A stretch of 64,000 nucleotides of DNA. It comes from Desulfofustis glycolicus DSM 9705 (GTDB lineage Bacteria > Desulfobacterota > Desulfobulbia > Desulfobulbales > Desulfocapsaceae). This document shows positions 54,166-63,192 of this stretch, piece after piece. The position numbers and the translations under genes were made by a program. Every line of letters starts with the position of its first letter. Position 1 is the stretch's first letter. Where the stretch lies: assembly GCF_900130015.1 (NCBI RefSeq), contig NZ_FQXS01000022.1:1-64000 (forward strand), written 5' to 3'. The notes beneath the pieces are model-generated. The model was not told where the DNA came from, made no database searches, and saw only the letters and a program-made list of their open reading frames with translations.

Positions 54166-54627
54166 ATGGATTACTTCAAGCAGGTGCTCCGCTCTTTTTT
54201 TGGATTATCTATCGGCGTATTGTTTTACTGGTTCGCGATGATCATTTCCTTTCCAATATCTCATCTGGTGTATAATCGGGCATTGCAGAATGAAAACATG
54301 ACCCACCTCCGGGCCGGTACTGAAGAAACGTTCGCGATTGTCTTCGGGAGTCCCCTGATGATCGGGTGGTTGTTTCTCTTTTTTGCCGTTACCAGTTTTC
54401 TTGCCGTCTTTGTGGCCAACACATTCGTCAAAAACCAGATATCACTGAACTGGTTGCTGATCTGCATTTGTCTTTGTTACCAGTTTTCCCTGATAACCCT
54501 GGAATATAACGTTACTCTCACCTTCAGCCTGATCGCTTGCGGCGTCATCAGTTCTTATCTGGCACACCGCACGCACGGCAAACCAGTGGGAAGAAGCGGC
54601 GCTCAAGTCGCCGGGAACGGCCGCTGA
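54166..54627 (+). CDS. Four-helix membrane protein, unknown
   Basis: A 153-residue membrane protein from ATG 54166 (MDYFKQVLRSFFGLSIG) with four hydrophobic helices, the last near LTFSLIACGVISSYLAH. The region before it is the palindromic repeat, so a longer form from 54094 is unlikely. No family is recognised. Its upstream DNA is AT-rich. Confidence 0.55.
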   Translation: MDYFKQVLRSFFGLSIGVLFYWFAMIISFPISHLVYNRALQNENMTHLRAGTEETFAIVFGSPLMIGWLFLFFAVTSFLAVFVANTFVKNQISLNWLLICICLCYQFSLITLEYNVTLTFSLIACGVISSYLAHRTHGKPVGRSGAQVAGNGR

Positions 54628-54675
54628 ACCCCGTTCGGCGGACAAACGGTACTGCACCGAAAAGGGTACTTGGGT

Positions 54676-55950
54676 ATGCATGTCCTGCTTATTTCAGCCA
54701 ATACCGAACAGTTCAACATGCCGGCAATGCCTCTGGGGCTTGCCTGTGTGGCCGAGGCGACGATCAGCGCAGGCCATGACGTCACCATGCTGGATTTGAT
54801 GTTTGCGGCGGATGTCACGACCACACTGGCGACGGTGATTTCCGAAACCCGACCGGAATGTATCGGCATTTCGGTGAGGAACATCGACGATCAAGATATC
54901 GAGGCACGAACATTTCTGCTCGCCAAGGTGAAAGAGATAGTCGCCGTCTGCCGGGATCTGTCATCCGCCCCGATTGTCCTCGGCGGCGCCGGTTACAGCA
55001 TCTATCCCGGCAGCGTACTGTCCTACCTTGACGCTGATTTTGGCATAAAGGGAGAAGGGGAAATCGCCTTCCCTGCCCTGCTGGCGCATTTGGAGGACAA
55101 GACAGACCCTTCGGGAACACCCGGATTATATTCTCGCAACCATGATCCGCATCCGCCGCCCGAACTCAGCTCCGATCTGGACCGGCTGCACCTGCCGGAA
55201 CCCCGAATCCTGTCATCTTCGGCGTCGCGGAGCCAGGACCCATGGATTCCGGTGCAAACCAGGCGCGGTTGTCCCCTCAGATGCAGTTATTGCTCTACTC
55301 CGTCCATTGAGGGCACGCTGCTCAGGAAACGGTCCCCTGAGGGTGTCGCCGCTTGGCTCGAGCGGTGGGTTTCGGCCGGGTATGAAAATTTCTTCTTTGT
55401 TGACAATACATTCAATCTCCCTCCCGACTATGCCAAATCGATCTGCCGAAACATTATTGCCCGGAAACTGGCCATGCGCTGGCGGTGCATCATTTACCCG
55501 AGACGTGTCGATAAAGAATTGGCCGAACTGATGTTCGCAGCCGGCTGCCGGCAGATCAGTCTCGGCTTCGAGAGCGGCTCCGAGAAGATGCTGAAACACC
55601 TGAACAAGCAGTTTACGTTGGCAGATATACGAATGAGTTCGACCTTGTTTGGTGATTGCGGAATTGAACGCATGGGCTTTTTGTTGTTGGGCGGACCCGG
55701 TGAAACAAAGACCTCGGTCGAGGAAAGTCTTGCGTTCGCCGATTCTCTGAACCTGGAGATGCTCAGAATTACCGTCGGCATACGCATATACCCCGGCACA
55801 CAGCTGGCCGCAATCGCAAAAAAGCACGGGATCATCAGCTCCGAAGACGACTTGCTTCAGCCACAATTCTATCTTTCGTCGGACATGGCGAAGTGGCTGC
55901 CGGAACGGCTGATACAATGGCGAGCGAATCGGAACAATGTAATTATGTAA
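54676..55950 (+). CDS. B12-binding-domain radical SAM protein
   Basis: A 424-residue enzyme with an N-terminal cobalamin-binding-type Rossmann domain (MHVLLISANTEQFNMPAMPL; the DxHxxG base-off motif is absent) and a radical SAM core with CPLRCSYC (CxxxCxxC) near residue 200, followed by NTFNLPPDYAK and GFESGSEKMLKHLNK. The family includes BchE/hopanoid- and anaerobic methyltransferase-like enzymes; the substrate cannot be named. ATG 54676 is preferred to a TTG 6 bases upstream. Confidence 0.85.
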   Translation: MHVLLISANTEQFNMPAMPLGLACVAEATISAGHDVTMLDLMFAADVTTTLATVISETRPECIGISVRNIDDQDIEARTFLLAKVKEIVAVCRDLSSAPIVLGGAGYSIYPGSVLSYLDADFGIKGEGEIAFPALLAHLEDKTDPSGTPGLYSRNHDPHPPPELSSDLDRLHLPEPRILSSSASRSQDPWIPVQTRRGCPLRCSYCSTPSIEGTLLRKRSPEGVAAWLERWVSAGYENFFFVDNTFNLPPDYAKSICRNIIARKLAMRWRCIIYPRRVDKELAELMFAAGCRQISLGFESGSEKMLKHLNKQFTLADIRMSSTLFGDCGIERMGFLLLGGPGETKTSVEESLAFADSLNLEMLRITVGIRIYPGTQLAAIAKKHGIISSEDDLLQPQFYLSSDMAKWLPERLIQWRANRNNVIM

Positions 55951-56119
55951 CAACTCTGCGTGACCGGCTCTTTTTTGCCTTTCCCCTGTGCCGACGGCGG
56001 CCGGTAATCGGCAAACGGGGAGAAACAACCATGGATCGAGTCGGTTTTTTTAAAAAAAGGCGGCGTTATGTTATGTTCATCCGGCCTTTACGCAAAATAC
56101 ACCAGCGCGAGAATCAGCT

Positions 56120-56593
56120 ATGGAGATTAAACCGATAGGTATTATCCACACGCCCTTTACGGAACGGGAAGGTATGCCCATCCAGCCTTCCGGGGCAGTT
56201 GGGGTAACCGGCACAATCGAGGTGTTTGACCACTTCCAGGCAGGTCTCAAAGACCTCGACGGCTTTTCCCACATTTTCCTGCTCTATCTCTTTCACCAGA
56301 GCGATGGATTCAAACTGCACGTCATTCCATTCATGGACACCACGCCGCGCGGCGTCTTCGCAACGCGCGCCCCAAAGAGGCCGAACCCCATCGGCCTGTC
56401 GATCGTAGAGCTGGACCGTATCGAAGATGGCGTTCTCCACGTGCGAAACATCGACATTCTCGATGGCACACCGTTGCTCGACATCAAGCCATACGTTCCG
56501 AAATTCGACCGCCCCGAAACGGTGCGCTCCGGCTGGCTGGCAAATTCCAGGGATCCGGTTGCACAGAAAAAAGCGGACGGCCGGTTCACGTAG
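56120..56593 (+). CDS. trmO: tRNA (m6t6A37) methyltransferase TrmO-like
   Basis: TrmO methylates N6-threonylcarbamoyladenosine at tRNA position 37. The 157-residue protein covers the single beta-barrel domain of the family, with PIGIIHTPF at the start, LDGFSHIFLLYLFHQ, and the signature RPNPIGLSIVEL, TRAPKRPNP region. It lacks the longer C-terminal domain of E. coli YaeB, as in many short homologues. It lies alone after the radical SAM gene. Confidence 0.85.
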   Translation: MEIKPIGIIHTPFTEREGMPIQPSGAVGVTGTIEVFDHFQAGLKDLDGFSHIFLLYLFHQSDGFKLHVIPFMDTTPRGVFATRAPKRPNPIGLSIVELDRIEDGVLHVRNIDILDGTPLLDIKPYVPKFDRPETVRSGWLANSRDPVAQKKADGRFT

Positions 56594-56691
56594 AAGAGGG
56601 CCGGCGGTTTTGATACCGACAAGCTCATTTTCGTCGAGCACAATGGGACAGCAACGGATGTCCCCGCTTCACCTTCAGCACAACAGGAACA

Positions 56692-57042
56692 ATGACAGAA
56701 AATAATGCATCCGAACATACTACGGCAATTACGGTACTCTGGGAGTATATCGTCAGGGACGGCTATCTCGATCAGTTCCTTCAGGCATACGCCTCCGATG
56801 GCACCTGGGCGGAGCTTTTCCGGAAACACCCGGGCTACCTCAAAACCGAATTGATCCGGGACAGCTCCAACCCCAACCGCTTCATCACGATTGATCACTG
56901 GGTTTCACTGCCTGCCTACTCAACCATGAAACACCTGAGCAGAAACGAGTATAAATCGATGGATGAACACTGTGAGAAATTCACCGTCGATGAGAACTAT
57001 ATCGGCGTTTTTGCTCAACTCACCGACAGGCAGCAGCCATGA
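56692..57042 (+). CDS. ABM-domain protein (antibiotic-biosynthesis-monooxygenase fold)
   Basis: A 116-residue ferredoxin-like dimeric alpha/beta-barrel protein: ITVLWEYIVRDGYLDQFLQA, HPGYLKTELIRD, and FITIDHWVSLPAY are the usual ABM strands. Functions of small ABM proteins vary (haem degradation, quinone oxidation, unknown). Its stop overlaps the start of the HAD gene by 4 bases. Confidence 0.75.
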   Translation: MTENNASEHTTAITVLWEYIVRDGYLDQFLQAYASDGTWAELFRKHPGYLKTELIRDSSNPNRFITIDHWVSLPAYSTMKHLSRNEYKSMDEHCEKFTVDENYIGVFAQLTDRQQP

Positions 57043-57788
57043 CCGGCCATCCGGATACATCCCTGCAGACCAAACGGCGCCCGTTCGCATATCCTGCTTC
57101 GGTCAGCGAAATCCTCCTTGACCTGGACGGCACACTCACCGACCCGCAGCTCGGCATCACCCGCTGCATTCGATTCTCTCTTGAGAAAATGGGCCGGGAC
57201 GTACCGCCGGCCGACCAGCTGTTGTGGTGCATCGGCCCGCCCCTCAAACATTCGTTCGCCTCGTTGCTGGCAAGCGACGATGACGATCTACTGAACACCG
57301 CGTTGCGCCATTACCGTGAGCGGTTCGCTGCCACCGGGCTCTACGAAAACAATGTTTTCCCCGCTATTCCCGAGGCGTTGCAAGCGATCAGAGCCGCCGG
57401 GAGGCGATTGTTTCTCGCCACGTCGAAACCGGTGGTGTTCGCACGCCGCATCCTCGATCATTTCGGCCTTACCGGGTTTTTCGACGGGATTTACGGCAGC
57501 GAACTTGACGGCCGCCGCATCGACAAGACGGAACTGATCGGCTATCTGCTGGACCGGGAAGGAATCTCACGCCAAACCGCAATGATGGTAGGCGACCGGC
57601 GCTACGATATCATCGGCGGCAGAAACAACGGGATCGCCACTGCTGCGGTCACCTACGGCTATGGCAGCAGCACCGAGATAGCGGCGGCTCGCCCGGATTT
57701 CCTCTTCCACCACCCCGCCGAACTCGCCGCCGCTCTGTCCGGACGCCCGACCGGCACGCGCAACAAGAGACAAGGACGTGCATCATGA
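57039..57788 (+). CDS. HAD hydrolase, phosphoglycolate-phosphatase-like
   Basis: A 249-residue HAD enzyme with motif I LLDLDGTLTD, motif II LATSKP, the motif III Lys in RIDKTELIGY, and motif IV MVGDRRYDIIGG. A helical cap domain lies between motifs I and II, as in Gph/PGPase proteins. It is sandwiched between ABM and SIMPL genes with ATGA overlaps on both sides, so the three are coupled. The substrate is uncertain. Confidence 0.82.
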   Translation: MTGHPDTSLQTKRRPFAYPASVSEILLDLDGTLTDPQLGITRCIRFSLEKMGRDVPPADQLLWCIGPPLKHSFASLLASDDDDLLNTALRHYRERFAATGLYENNVFPAIPEALQAIRAAGRRLFLATSKPVVFARRILDHFGLTGFFDGIYGSELDGRRIDKTELIGYLLDREGISRQTAMMVGDRRYDIIGGRNNGIATAAVTYGYGSSTEIAAARPDFLFHHPAELAAALSGRPTGTRNKRQGRAS

Positions 57789-58504
57789 CCACATCCCGCA
57801 GCCGCGAGGCATTCATCCTGGGAGCTTTTATCTGTGCCGGACTGATCATCTTCGGTTCGCTGCTGGCAAACACAGCCCTGAACGTCAAGGCAATGGACCG
57901 GGTTGTCACCGTCAAAGGACTGGCTGAACGCGAAGTCGAAGCGGATATTGCGATCTGGCCGATTACCTTCAACGAGGCACACAACGACCTGACCCAACTG
58001 TACTCGGAGATCGAACGGAAATCGGCGATCATCAGATCGTTTCTGGAAGACAGCGGTTTTGCCGACGAAGAAATCTCCATTTCCCAGCCGTCAATCGTCG
58101 ATCGGCAAGCCCAGAACTACGGAGACGCTCGTAGCATCCAGTTCCGCTTCACGGCGGCAACCACCGTCACCGTCTACAGCAGACAGGTCGATCTGGTCAG
58201 GGAAACCATGAAGAGAGTGGTTGAACTCGGCAAAAACGGCATCGCCATCTCCGGCCAAGACTACCAGAACAAGACGGAATTCCTCTTCACCGGGCTCAAC
58301 AGCATCAAACCCGAGATGATCGAAGAGGCAACCAGGAACGCCCGGGAAGTTGCCGAAAAATTTGCCAAGGACTCCCGGAGCACGCTCGGCAAAATCAAGA
58401 CGGCGACCCAGGGCCAGTTCTCGATCTCCGATCGCGATACGTCGACCCAGCATATCAAGAAAGTCAGGGTGGTATCGACGATCGAGTATTACCTCTCCGA
58501 CTGA
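57785..58504 (+). CDS. SIMPL-domain (DUF541) exported protein
   Basis: A 239-residue protein with an N-terminal membrane helix or uncleaved signal (FILGAFICAGLIIFGSLLAN) followed by a SIMPL domain: VTVKGLAEREVEADIAIWPI near the start and DYQNKTEFLFTGLNSIKPEM in the second half. Such proteins sit in the periplasm; a general protective or oxidative-stress role is reported for some. It is the last gene of the ABM-HAD-SIMPL unit and is followed by a terminator. Confidence 0.82.
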   Translation: MTTSRSREAFILGAFICAGLIIFGSLLANTALNVKAMDRVVTVKGLAEREVEADIAIWPITFNEAHNDLTQLYSEIERKSAIIRSFLEDSGFADEEISISQPSIVDRQAQNYGDARSIQFRFTAATTVTVYSRQVDLVRETMKRVVELGKNGIAISGQDYQNKTEFLFTGLNSIKPEMIEEATRNAREVAEKFAKDSRSTLGKIKTATQGQFSISDRDTSTQHIKKVRVVSTIEYYLSD

Positions 58505-58604
58505 CGGACTAGCGGTATCTCCAATCCTGCGCCGCAGTCGTTTTCTCGGCCACGTGACATCTTCGCCTTGAAACAGCACCGTTCTGTCGACAACAACCGC
58601 CATG

Positions 58605-58643
58605 TCGCCGGTCTCCGTTCACGTGGCGAGCCGGCGACTTTTC
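58605..58643 (+). terminator. Rho-independent terminator
   Basis: GTCGCCGG (58605-58612) pairs perfectly with CCGGCGAC (58632-58639), and CTC/GAG extends the inner stem; four T residues follow. It lies 101 bases after the SIMPL gene and 66 bases before the kinase-like gene. Confidence 0.6.
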
Positions 58644-58708
58644 TATCTAACAGACCGCCTTGATTTCCTGCACGTTCTTCTTCATAATAGAAAGAGGAGG
58701 GAGATACC

Positions 58709-59680
58709 ATGGAGCCTGACAACCGAGCTTTTGTTCGCGACCTGGTGGCGCAGTATGCCCCTCATTTTCCGCGCAAGCGGTGTGGCCGGCTGGTCACCGA
58801 TACATCTGAGTTCATGGCCGTCGACCACGGCGATGTCATCGCTCTCGGCGGCAAACACTACCTGGTACTGCGTGATGAGGCGGAACGGCGCTTCGGCATG
58901 GAAGATCCTAAATACTGGGTCAAACGGTGTTCCGAGTTGGAAACCGGCGAGCGAAAAATTCTCAAGCTGGTTTTCTATGAAACCTTCCCGTTGAAACTAG
59001 GCAATTTTGAGATTCGCTGCCACCGCAGCCCGGAAAAAGAGGCCCGTATTCTCGATCTGGTTCGCGGAGACCTGCGCTTCATGCAGGGAAAAACGATCCG
59101 CGACGAAAAGGACAATGCGGTGCGGATACTCGATATCGTTCACGGCAAACAGCTCGATGCGGTGATCGAGAATATCGATACCGACCACGAAACCTATTTT
59201 CGCGAGCACCTCCCCGACCTTCTCGAAAAATTCATCGGTGCTTGCGAGTCCATTGCCCATTTGCATACTCTTGGCGAGAAGCATGGTGATATCCGCAGAG
59301 ACCATCTATGGGTGGAATACAACAGCGGGGCTTATCGCTGGATCGATTTCGACTATGCTTTCGATTTTCACGAAAACCCTTTCGGCCTCGATATTTTCGG
59401 ACTTGGCAATATCCTGCTCTTTCTGGTCGGCAAAAAAGAGCACACCAGTTACACCATGGGCGGTGGAGCGTTTTCCAATCAGGTATTGTCATCACTGACG
59501 CCGGACGATTTTTCTTTGATGTTCCCACACCGGCTCAGCAATCTACGCAAATTATTCCCGTATATCCCTGATGAATTGAACAACGTATTGTTACACTTTT
59601 CAGCGGGGACCTATGTCTTCTATGATACTGTCGATGAACTGCTCGGCGAACTACGGCCGTGCCTGCAGCTGCTCCGCTGA
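58709..59680 (+). CDS. Protein-kinase-like protein
   Basis: A 323-residue protein with an atypical kinase fold: a nucleotide-lobe lysine candidate in ERKILKLVFYE, the catalytic loop-like EKHGDIRRDHLWVEY near residue 194, and a DFG-like IDFDYAF near 212. The HGD and DFD motifs suggest ATP-dependent phosphotransfer, but the usual Gly-rich loop is not clear, so it could be an aminoglycoside-phosphotransferase-type enzyme or a pseudokinase. The strong ribosome site GAGGAGGGAG precedes ATG. It is followed after 34 bases by a universal stress protein, a recurrent pairing in stress-response loci. Confidence 0.65.
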   Translation: MEPDNRAFVRDLVAQYAPHFPRKRCGRLVTDTSEFMAVDHGDVIALGGKHYLVLRDEAERRFGMEDPKYWVKRCSELETGERKILKLVFYETFPLKLGNFEIRCHRSPEKEARILDLVRGDLRFMQGKTIRDEKDNAVRILDIVHGKQLDAVIENIDTDHETYFREHLPDLLEKFIGACESIAHLHTLGEKHGDIRRDHLWVEYNSGAYRWIDFDYAFDFHENPFGLDIFGLGNILLFLVGKKEHTSYTMGGGAFSNQVLSSLTPDDFSLMFPHRLSNLRKLFPYIPDELNNVLLHFSAGTYVFYDTVDELLGELRPCLQLLR

Positions 59681-59714
59681 AGCACCACATCGACACGACT
59701 GCGAGGAGGATGCC

Positions 59715-60209
59715 ATGGACTTCAAAAAAATACTCGTTGCCGTCGACGGGTCGGAAAATTCTGCCCGGGCCGTCAGCTACACCGGAGACATGGTGGGCGA
59801 CGGCAGTGCCAAGCAGATAATGTTGCTGTGCATCGAACGTTTCCCGGACCGGGACCTGTTTCCGGATGAAGAGTCCTGGAAACAACGCTGCGTCGCGCAC
59901 CGGGAGGAATTACAGCAATTTCTTGGTGAAGCCAGGGCCACGTTGACAGCAAAAGGCGTTCACGATAGCAGGATCAGCGAGCGGTATGTGGTCAGTTGCT
60001 CTTCCCCCTTTGCCGACCGCAGCACTGCCCGCTGCAGTTTTGGGACTTCCATCGCCCAAGAGATCCTGGCAGTGCTCAAGGAAGAGCGGTTCGGCACCGT
60101 CGTGGTTGGCCGGCGCGGCGTCTCGAAGGCCGAAGAATTCCTGTTCGGTTCGGTCTCCAACAAGATCATCCATCACGCCAAAGACTGCACGATCTGGGTG
60201 GTCGCCTGA
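59715..60209 (+). CDS. Universal stress protein (UspA family)
   Basis: A 164-residue UspA protein with KKILVAVDGSENSARAVSYT at the start and the nucleotide-binding C-terminal motif VVVGRRGVSKAEEFLFGSVS followed by NKIIHHAKDCTIWVV. The G-2x-G-9x-G(S/T) pattern is approximately met (GRRGVSKAEEFLFGS), so ATP binding is likely. ATG 59715 follows GAGGAGGA by 5 bases. It is flanked by the kinase-like and EAL genes. Confidence 0.88.
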   Translation: MDFKKILVAVDGSENSARAVSYTGDMVGDGSAKQIMLLCIERFPDRDLFPDEESWKQRCVAHREELQQFLGEARATLTAKGVHDSRISERYVVSCSSPFADRSTARCSFGTSIAQEILAVLKEERFGTVVVGRRGVSKAEEFLFGSVSNKIIHHAKDCTIWVVA

Positions 60210-60237
60210 GCCGCTCCGTCAATGGCAGGAAACAAAC

Positions 60238-61926
60238 GTGAAGAAGACCCGGACTATGGACACCATACAATTCTTCGCCTGGGCCGACCGACATTTGCGA
60301 GAAATCCGCCTGGTGCTGGCACCGCTGTTCGTCCTGATGGTCGCCGGCGTCTATGCGCTGGTCTATTACACCGGCGGCATCAAGTTTGTCTATTCACACT
60401 CGATGTACTTGCCGATCCTGCTGTCCGGTATTGTCTTCGGGATCAGGGGCGGGGTCTTTATCGGGGCGCTCGGCGGCTTTGCCCTCGGTCCGCTGATGCC
60501 GATCGACGTCGTTACCGGCGAGATGCAGAATACGGCCAACTGGCTCTACCGGAGCGGGTTTTTCGTGCTGATCGGCATGCTCAGCGGGCTGGCCAGTGAC
60601 CGCGCCCGCGACTATATCGACCATCTCAAGTGGGTCTCCCGGCACGACCCGTCCACCGGGCTACCGAACCGCAGCGCCCTGTTCGAACGACTAGCGGAAA
60701 TAAAACAGTCTAAAACGCAGTTCCGGGGGACGATATTGACCGTCGTTTCCGTGGAAAACATGATGGAGCTGAAGGCTGCTTTCGGTTTCGGAGTCATCAG
60801 GGAAACGATCGGCCAGCTCGCCCATCGTTTCGTCGCCGATCAACCGGATTGCGCCGTCTACCGCACCGAAACGGCACAGCTCGGCCTTCTGCTCGATGCG
60901 GGTGAACGGCTTGTTGATGAACTGGTCGACGAACTGGTTGCAACCGCCCGGCAACCGATCCTGCTCGACACCATCCCGATTCACATCGATTCACGGATGG
61001 GTACCGTCGTGTTCAACCGGGACGACCTGACGCCCGAGGAATACCTGCAGCAGGCCGAAGCGGCGCTGATCATCGCGCAGAAAAAAGCGCAGGACTCCGT
61101 CACCTACGAACCGGCAATCGTCTCTTTCACCGAGGAGAACCTGGCCATTCTCGGCAGCCTGAAGGAAGCGATCGACGAGGGCCAGATATCGCTCGATTAC
61201 CAGCCCAAGGTATACCTGGCCAGCGGTACGGTCCACGGAGCGGAGGCGCTGATCCGTTGGAATCATCCGGTGCGCGGACCGTTGCCGCCCGAGGCGTTCA
61301 TGCCTCGTGTCGAGCAAAGCACCCTCGTCCAGGTCATCACCGAATTCGCGCTGGAACAGGCTATCGCCCAGATGGCGCTTTGGCACCAGGACGGTATGGA
61401 GATACCGGTTGCGGTCAACATCTCGACCCGCAACCTGCTGCAGCCCCGTTTCGCCGAGCAGGTGGCCGGCCTGCTCGACCACTATCACCTCAACGGTAAG
61501 TCGTTGGAACTGGAGATCACCGAAGGGGCCCTGATGATGGATATGGAGCGAACCATCGAAGAGTTGCTGCGAATGACCGAACTCGACATCATCATCTCCA
61601 TCGATGATTTCGGCACCGGTTACTCGTCGCTGCAATATCTCCACCGCCTACCCATCTCCCTGATCAAGATCGACCAGTCATTTGTTCGGCGATTACCCGG
61701 CGACAAGGGCGCCGTATCCATCGTCGAGGCGGCGGTAATGCTGGCGCACCAGATGGGAATCAAGGTCATTGCCGAGGGCGTTGAAAATCCCGCAATTTAT
61801 CGTTTCCTCAAAGAAATCGGCTGTGATCTGGCACAAGGCTTTTTGCTCTCCCGCCCCTTGCCGGCAGAGGCTTTTGCTACCTGGTACCGCAAGTGCAGCG
61901 GCACGTTTGCCGTGCCGGCGGAGTAA
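60238..61926 (+). CDS. c-di-GMP phosphodiesterase (degenerate GGDEF + EAL)
   Basis: A 562-residue membrane protein. GTG 60238 follows AGGAAA by 6 bases; ATG 60256 is an alternative. The N-terminus has about three or four helices (residues 20-115), followed by a GGDEF-like domain starting at DPSTGLPNRSALFERL whose GGDEF signature is missing (YRTETAQLGLLLD at that position). The C-terminal EAL domain is intact: EALIRWNHP, NISTRNLL, LELEITEG, IDDFGTGYSSL, KIDQSFV and AEGVE. It should hydrolyse c-di-GMP, with the GGDEF part as a regulatory or dimerisation module. It lies 28 bases after the Usp gene. Confidence 0.88.
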   Translation: MKKTRTMDTIQFFAWADRHLREIRLVLAPLFVLMVAGVYALVYYTGGIKFVYSHSMYLPILLSGIVFGIRGGVFIGALGGFALGPLMPIDVVTGEMQNTANWLYRSGFFVLIGMLSGLASDRARDYIDHLKWVSRHDPSTGLPNRSALFERLAEIKQSKTQFRGTILTVVSVENMMELKAAFGFGVIRETIGQLAHRFVADQPDCAVYRTETAQLGLLLDAGERLVDELVDELVATARQPILLDTIPIHIDSRMGTVVFNRDDLTPEEYLQQAEAALIIAQKKAQDSVTYEPAIVSFTEENLAILGSLKEAIDEGQISLDYQPKVYLASGTVHGAEALIRWNHPVRGPLPPEAFMPRVEQSTLVQVITEFALEQAIAQMALWHQDGMEIPVAVNISTRNLLQPRFAEQVAGLLDHYHLNGKSLELEITEGALMMDMERTIEELLRMTELDIIISIDDFGTGYSSLQYLHRLPISLIKIDQSFVRRLPGDKGAVSIVEAAVMLAHQMGIKVIAEGVENPAIYRFLKEIGCDLAQGFLLSRPLPAEAFATWYRKCSGTFAVPAE

Positions 61927-62055
61927 CAGCCACCCCCTGCCATCCGGACCGCATACCACAGCATCGCTGATCGTCTCTTGCAATACCTGTCAGGTGGCCT
62001 ATTATTGGACATTGGCCCTCGAAGAACGGCATCAACCACGGACCCTGCTACCACC

Positions 62056-63138
62056 ATGTCCCCGTCGACCAAAAAAAAACGCAGACCCCGCGGCTCCGGT
62101 ATCAAGACCGGCATGTCTCCGGGGACCATGGTCTTTATCGGCGAGCAGAAGCAAGACCGGGCGCGTATCGAAGTCCTCGCCTACAGCGAGGCCACCTTCG
62201 ACGAACTCCACGACATCCCGGTCGAGCAGTGCCGACCGTTCGCCAATGCCCCCGGGGTGAGTTGGATCAATGTCAACGGCATTCATGACGTTGGTTTAAT
62301 TCAGGCCCTGGGATCCATATTCGGTCTCCACCCACTGACCCTCGAGGATCTGGTCAACACCGGGCAGCGCCTGAAGATCGAAGAGTTTCCAAGCTATACC
62401 TTTATCGTCTTGAAGATGATTACTTTCAACGAGACGACGCAAAGTATCGATGTAGAGCATGTCAGCCTGATCCTCGGCGAGCGCTTCGTGCTCTCCTTCC
62501 AGGAAGATGCCGGCGATGTGTTCGGGACAGTGCGCGAACGCCTCCGCTCGGCCAAGGGCCGCCTGCGCTCGATGAAGGCCGACTACCTGGCTTACAGCTT
62601 GATGGACGCGGTGGTTGATCATTATTTCCTTGCCGTCGAACGCATCGGCGAGCGGATCGAGGATCTCGACGAACGCAGCCTGATCGAACCGAGGCCGGAA
62701 GATATTGGCGAGATCCATCGACTCAAACGAGTCATCCTGATGCTGCGCAAGGCGGCCTGGCCGCTGCGGGAAGAAATCGGGGCCCTGGAAAAAAGCGAAC
62801 TGGCGATGGTCAGACCGGAGACCCGGCTCTTTTGGCGTGACCTCTACGACCATACCATCCAGATTCTCGAGATGGCCGACACCTATCGCGACATCCTCGG
62901 CGGCATGCACGATACCTTCCTGTCCAGCATGAGCAACCGGATGAACGAGATCATGAAGGTGCTGACGATCATCGCCACGATCTTTATCCCCTTGACCTTT
63001 ATCGCCGGTGTCTACGGCATGAACTTCGTCCATATGCCGGAATTGCAATGGCGCTGGGGATATCACATTGTCTGGGGCATCATGCTGATTGTCGGCTGTG
63101 GGCTGCTGGCCTACTTCAAAAGAAAAAAATGGCTCTGA
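62056..63138 (+). CDS. corA: CorA-type magnesium/cobalt channel
   Basis: A 360-residue protein with a cytoplasmic alpha/beta domain (WINVNGIHDVGLIQALGSIF, HPLTLEDLVNTGQRLKIEEF) and two C-terminal transmembrane helices bearing the signature YGMNF near residue 324. CorA forms a pentameric Mg2+ channel. ATG 62056 is used; the Lys/Arg-rich first residues (KKKRRPRGSG) are an unusual extension and the ribosome-binding site is poor. It stands 54 bases before the CDF exporter gene. Confidence 0.9.
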   Translation: MSPSTKKKRRPRGSGIKTGMSPGTMVFIGEQKQDRARIEVLAYSEATFDELHDIPVEQCRPFANAPGVSWINVNGIHDVGLIQALGSIFGLHPLTLEDLVNTGQRLKIEEFPSYTFIVLKMITFNETTQSIDVEHVSLILGERFVLSFQEDAGDVFGTVRERLRSAKGRLRSMKADYLAYSLMDAVVDHYFLAVERIGERIEDLDERSLIEPRPEDIGEIHRLKRVILMLRKAAWPLREEIGALEKSELAMVRPETRLFWRDLYDHTIQILEMADTYRDILGGMHDTFLSSMSNRMNEIMKVLTIIATIFIPLTFIAGVYGMNFVHMPELQWRWGYHIVWGIMLIVGCGLLAYFKRKKWL

Positions 63139-63192
63139 CCGACGATATCCGGCGCCGCTCCACCTGAAGCTTCAAGACACAGGACCCAACCG

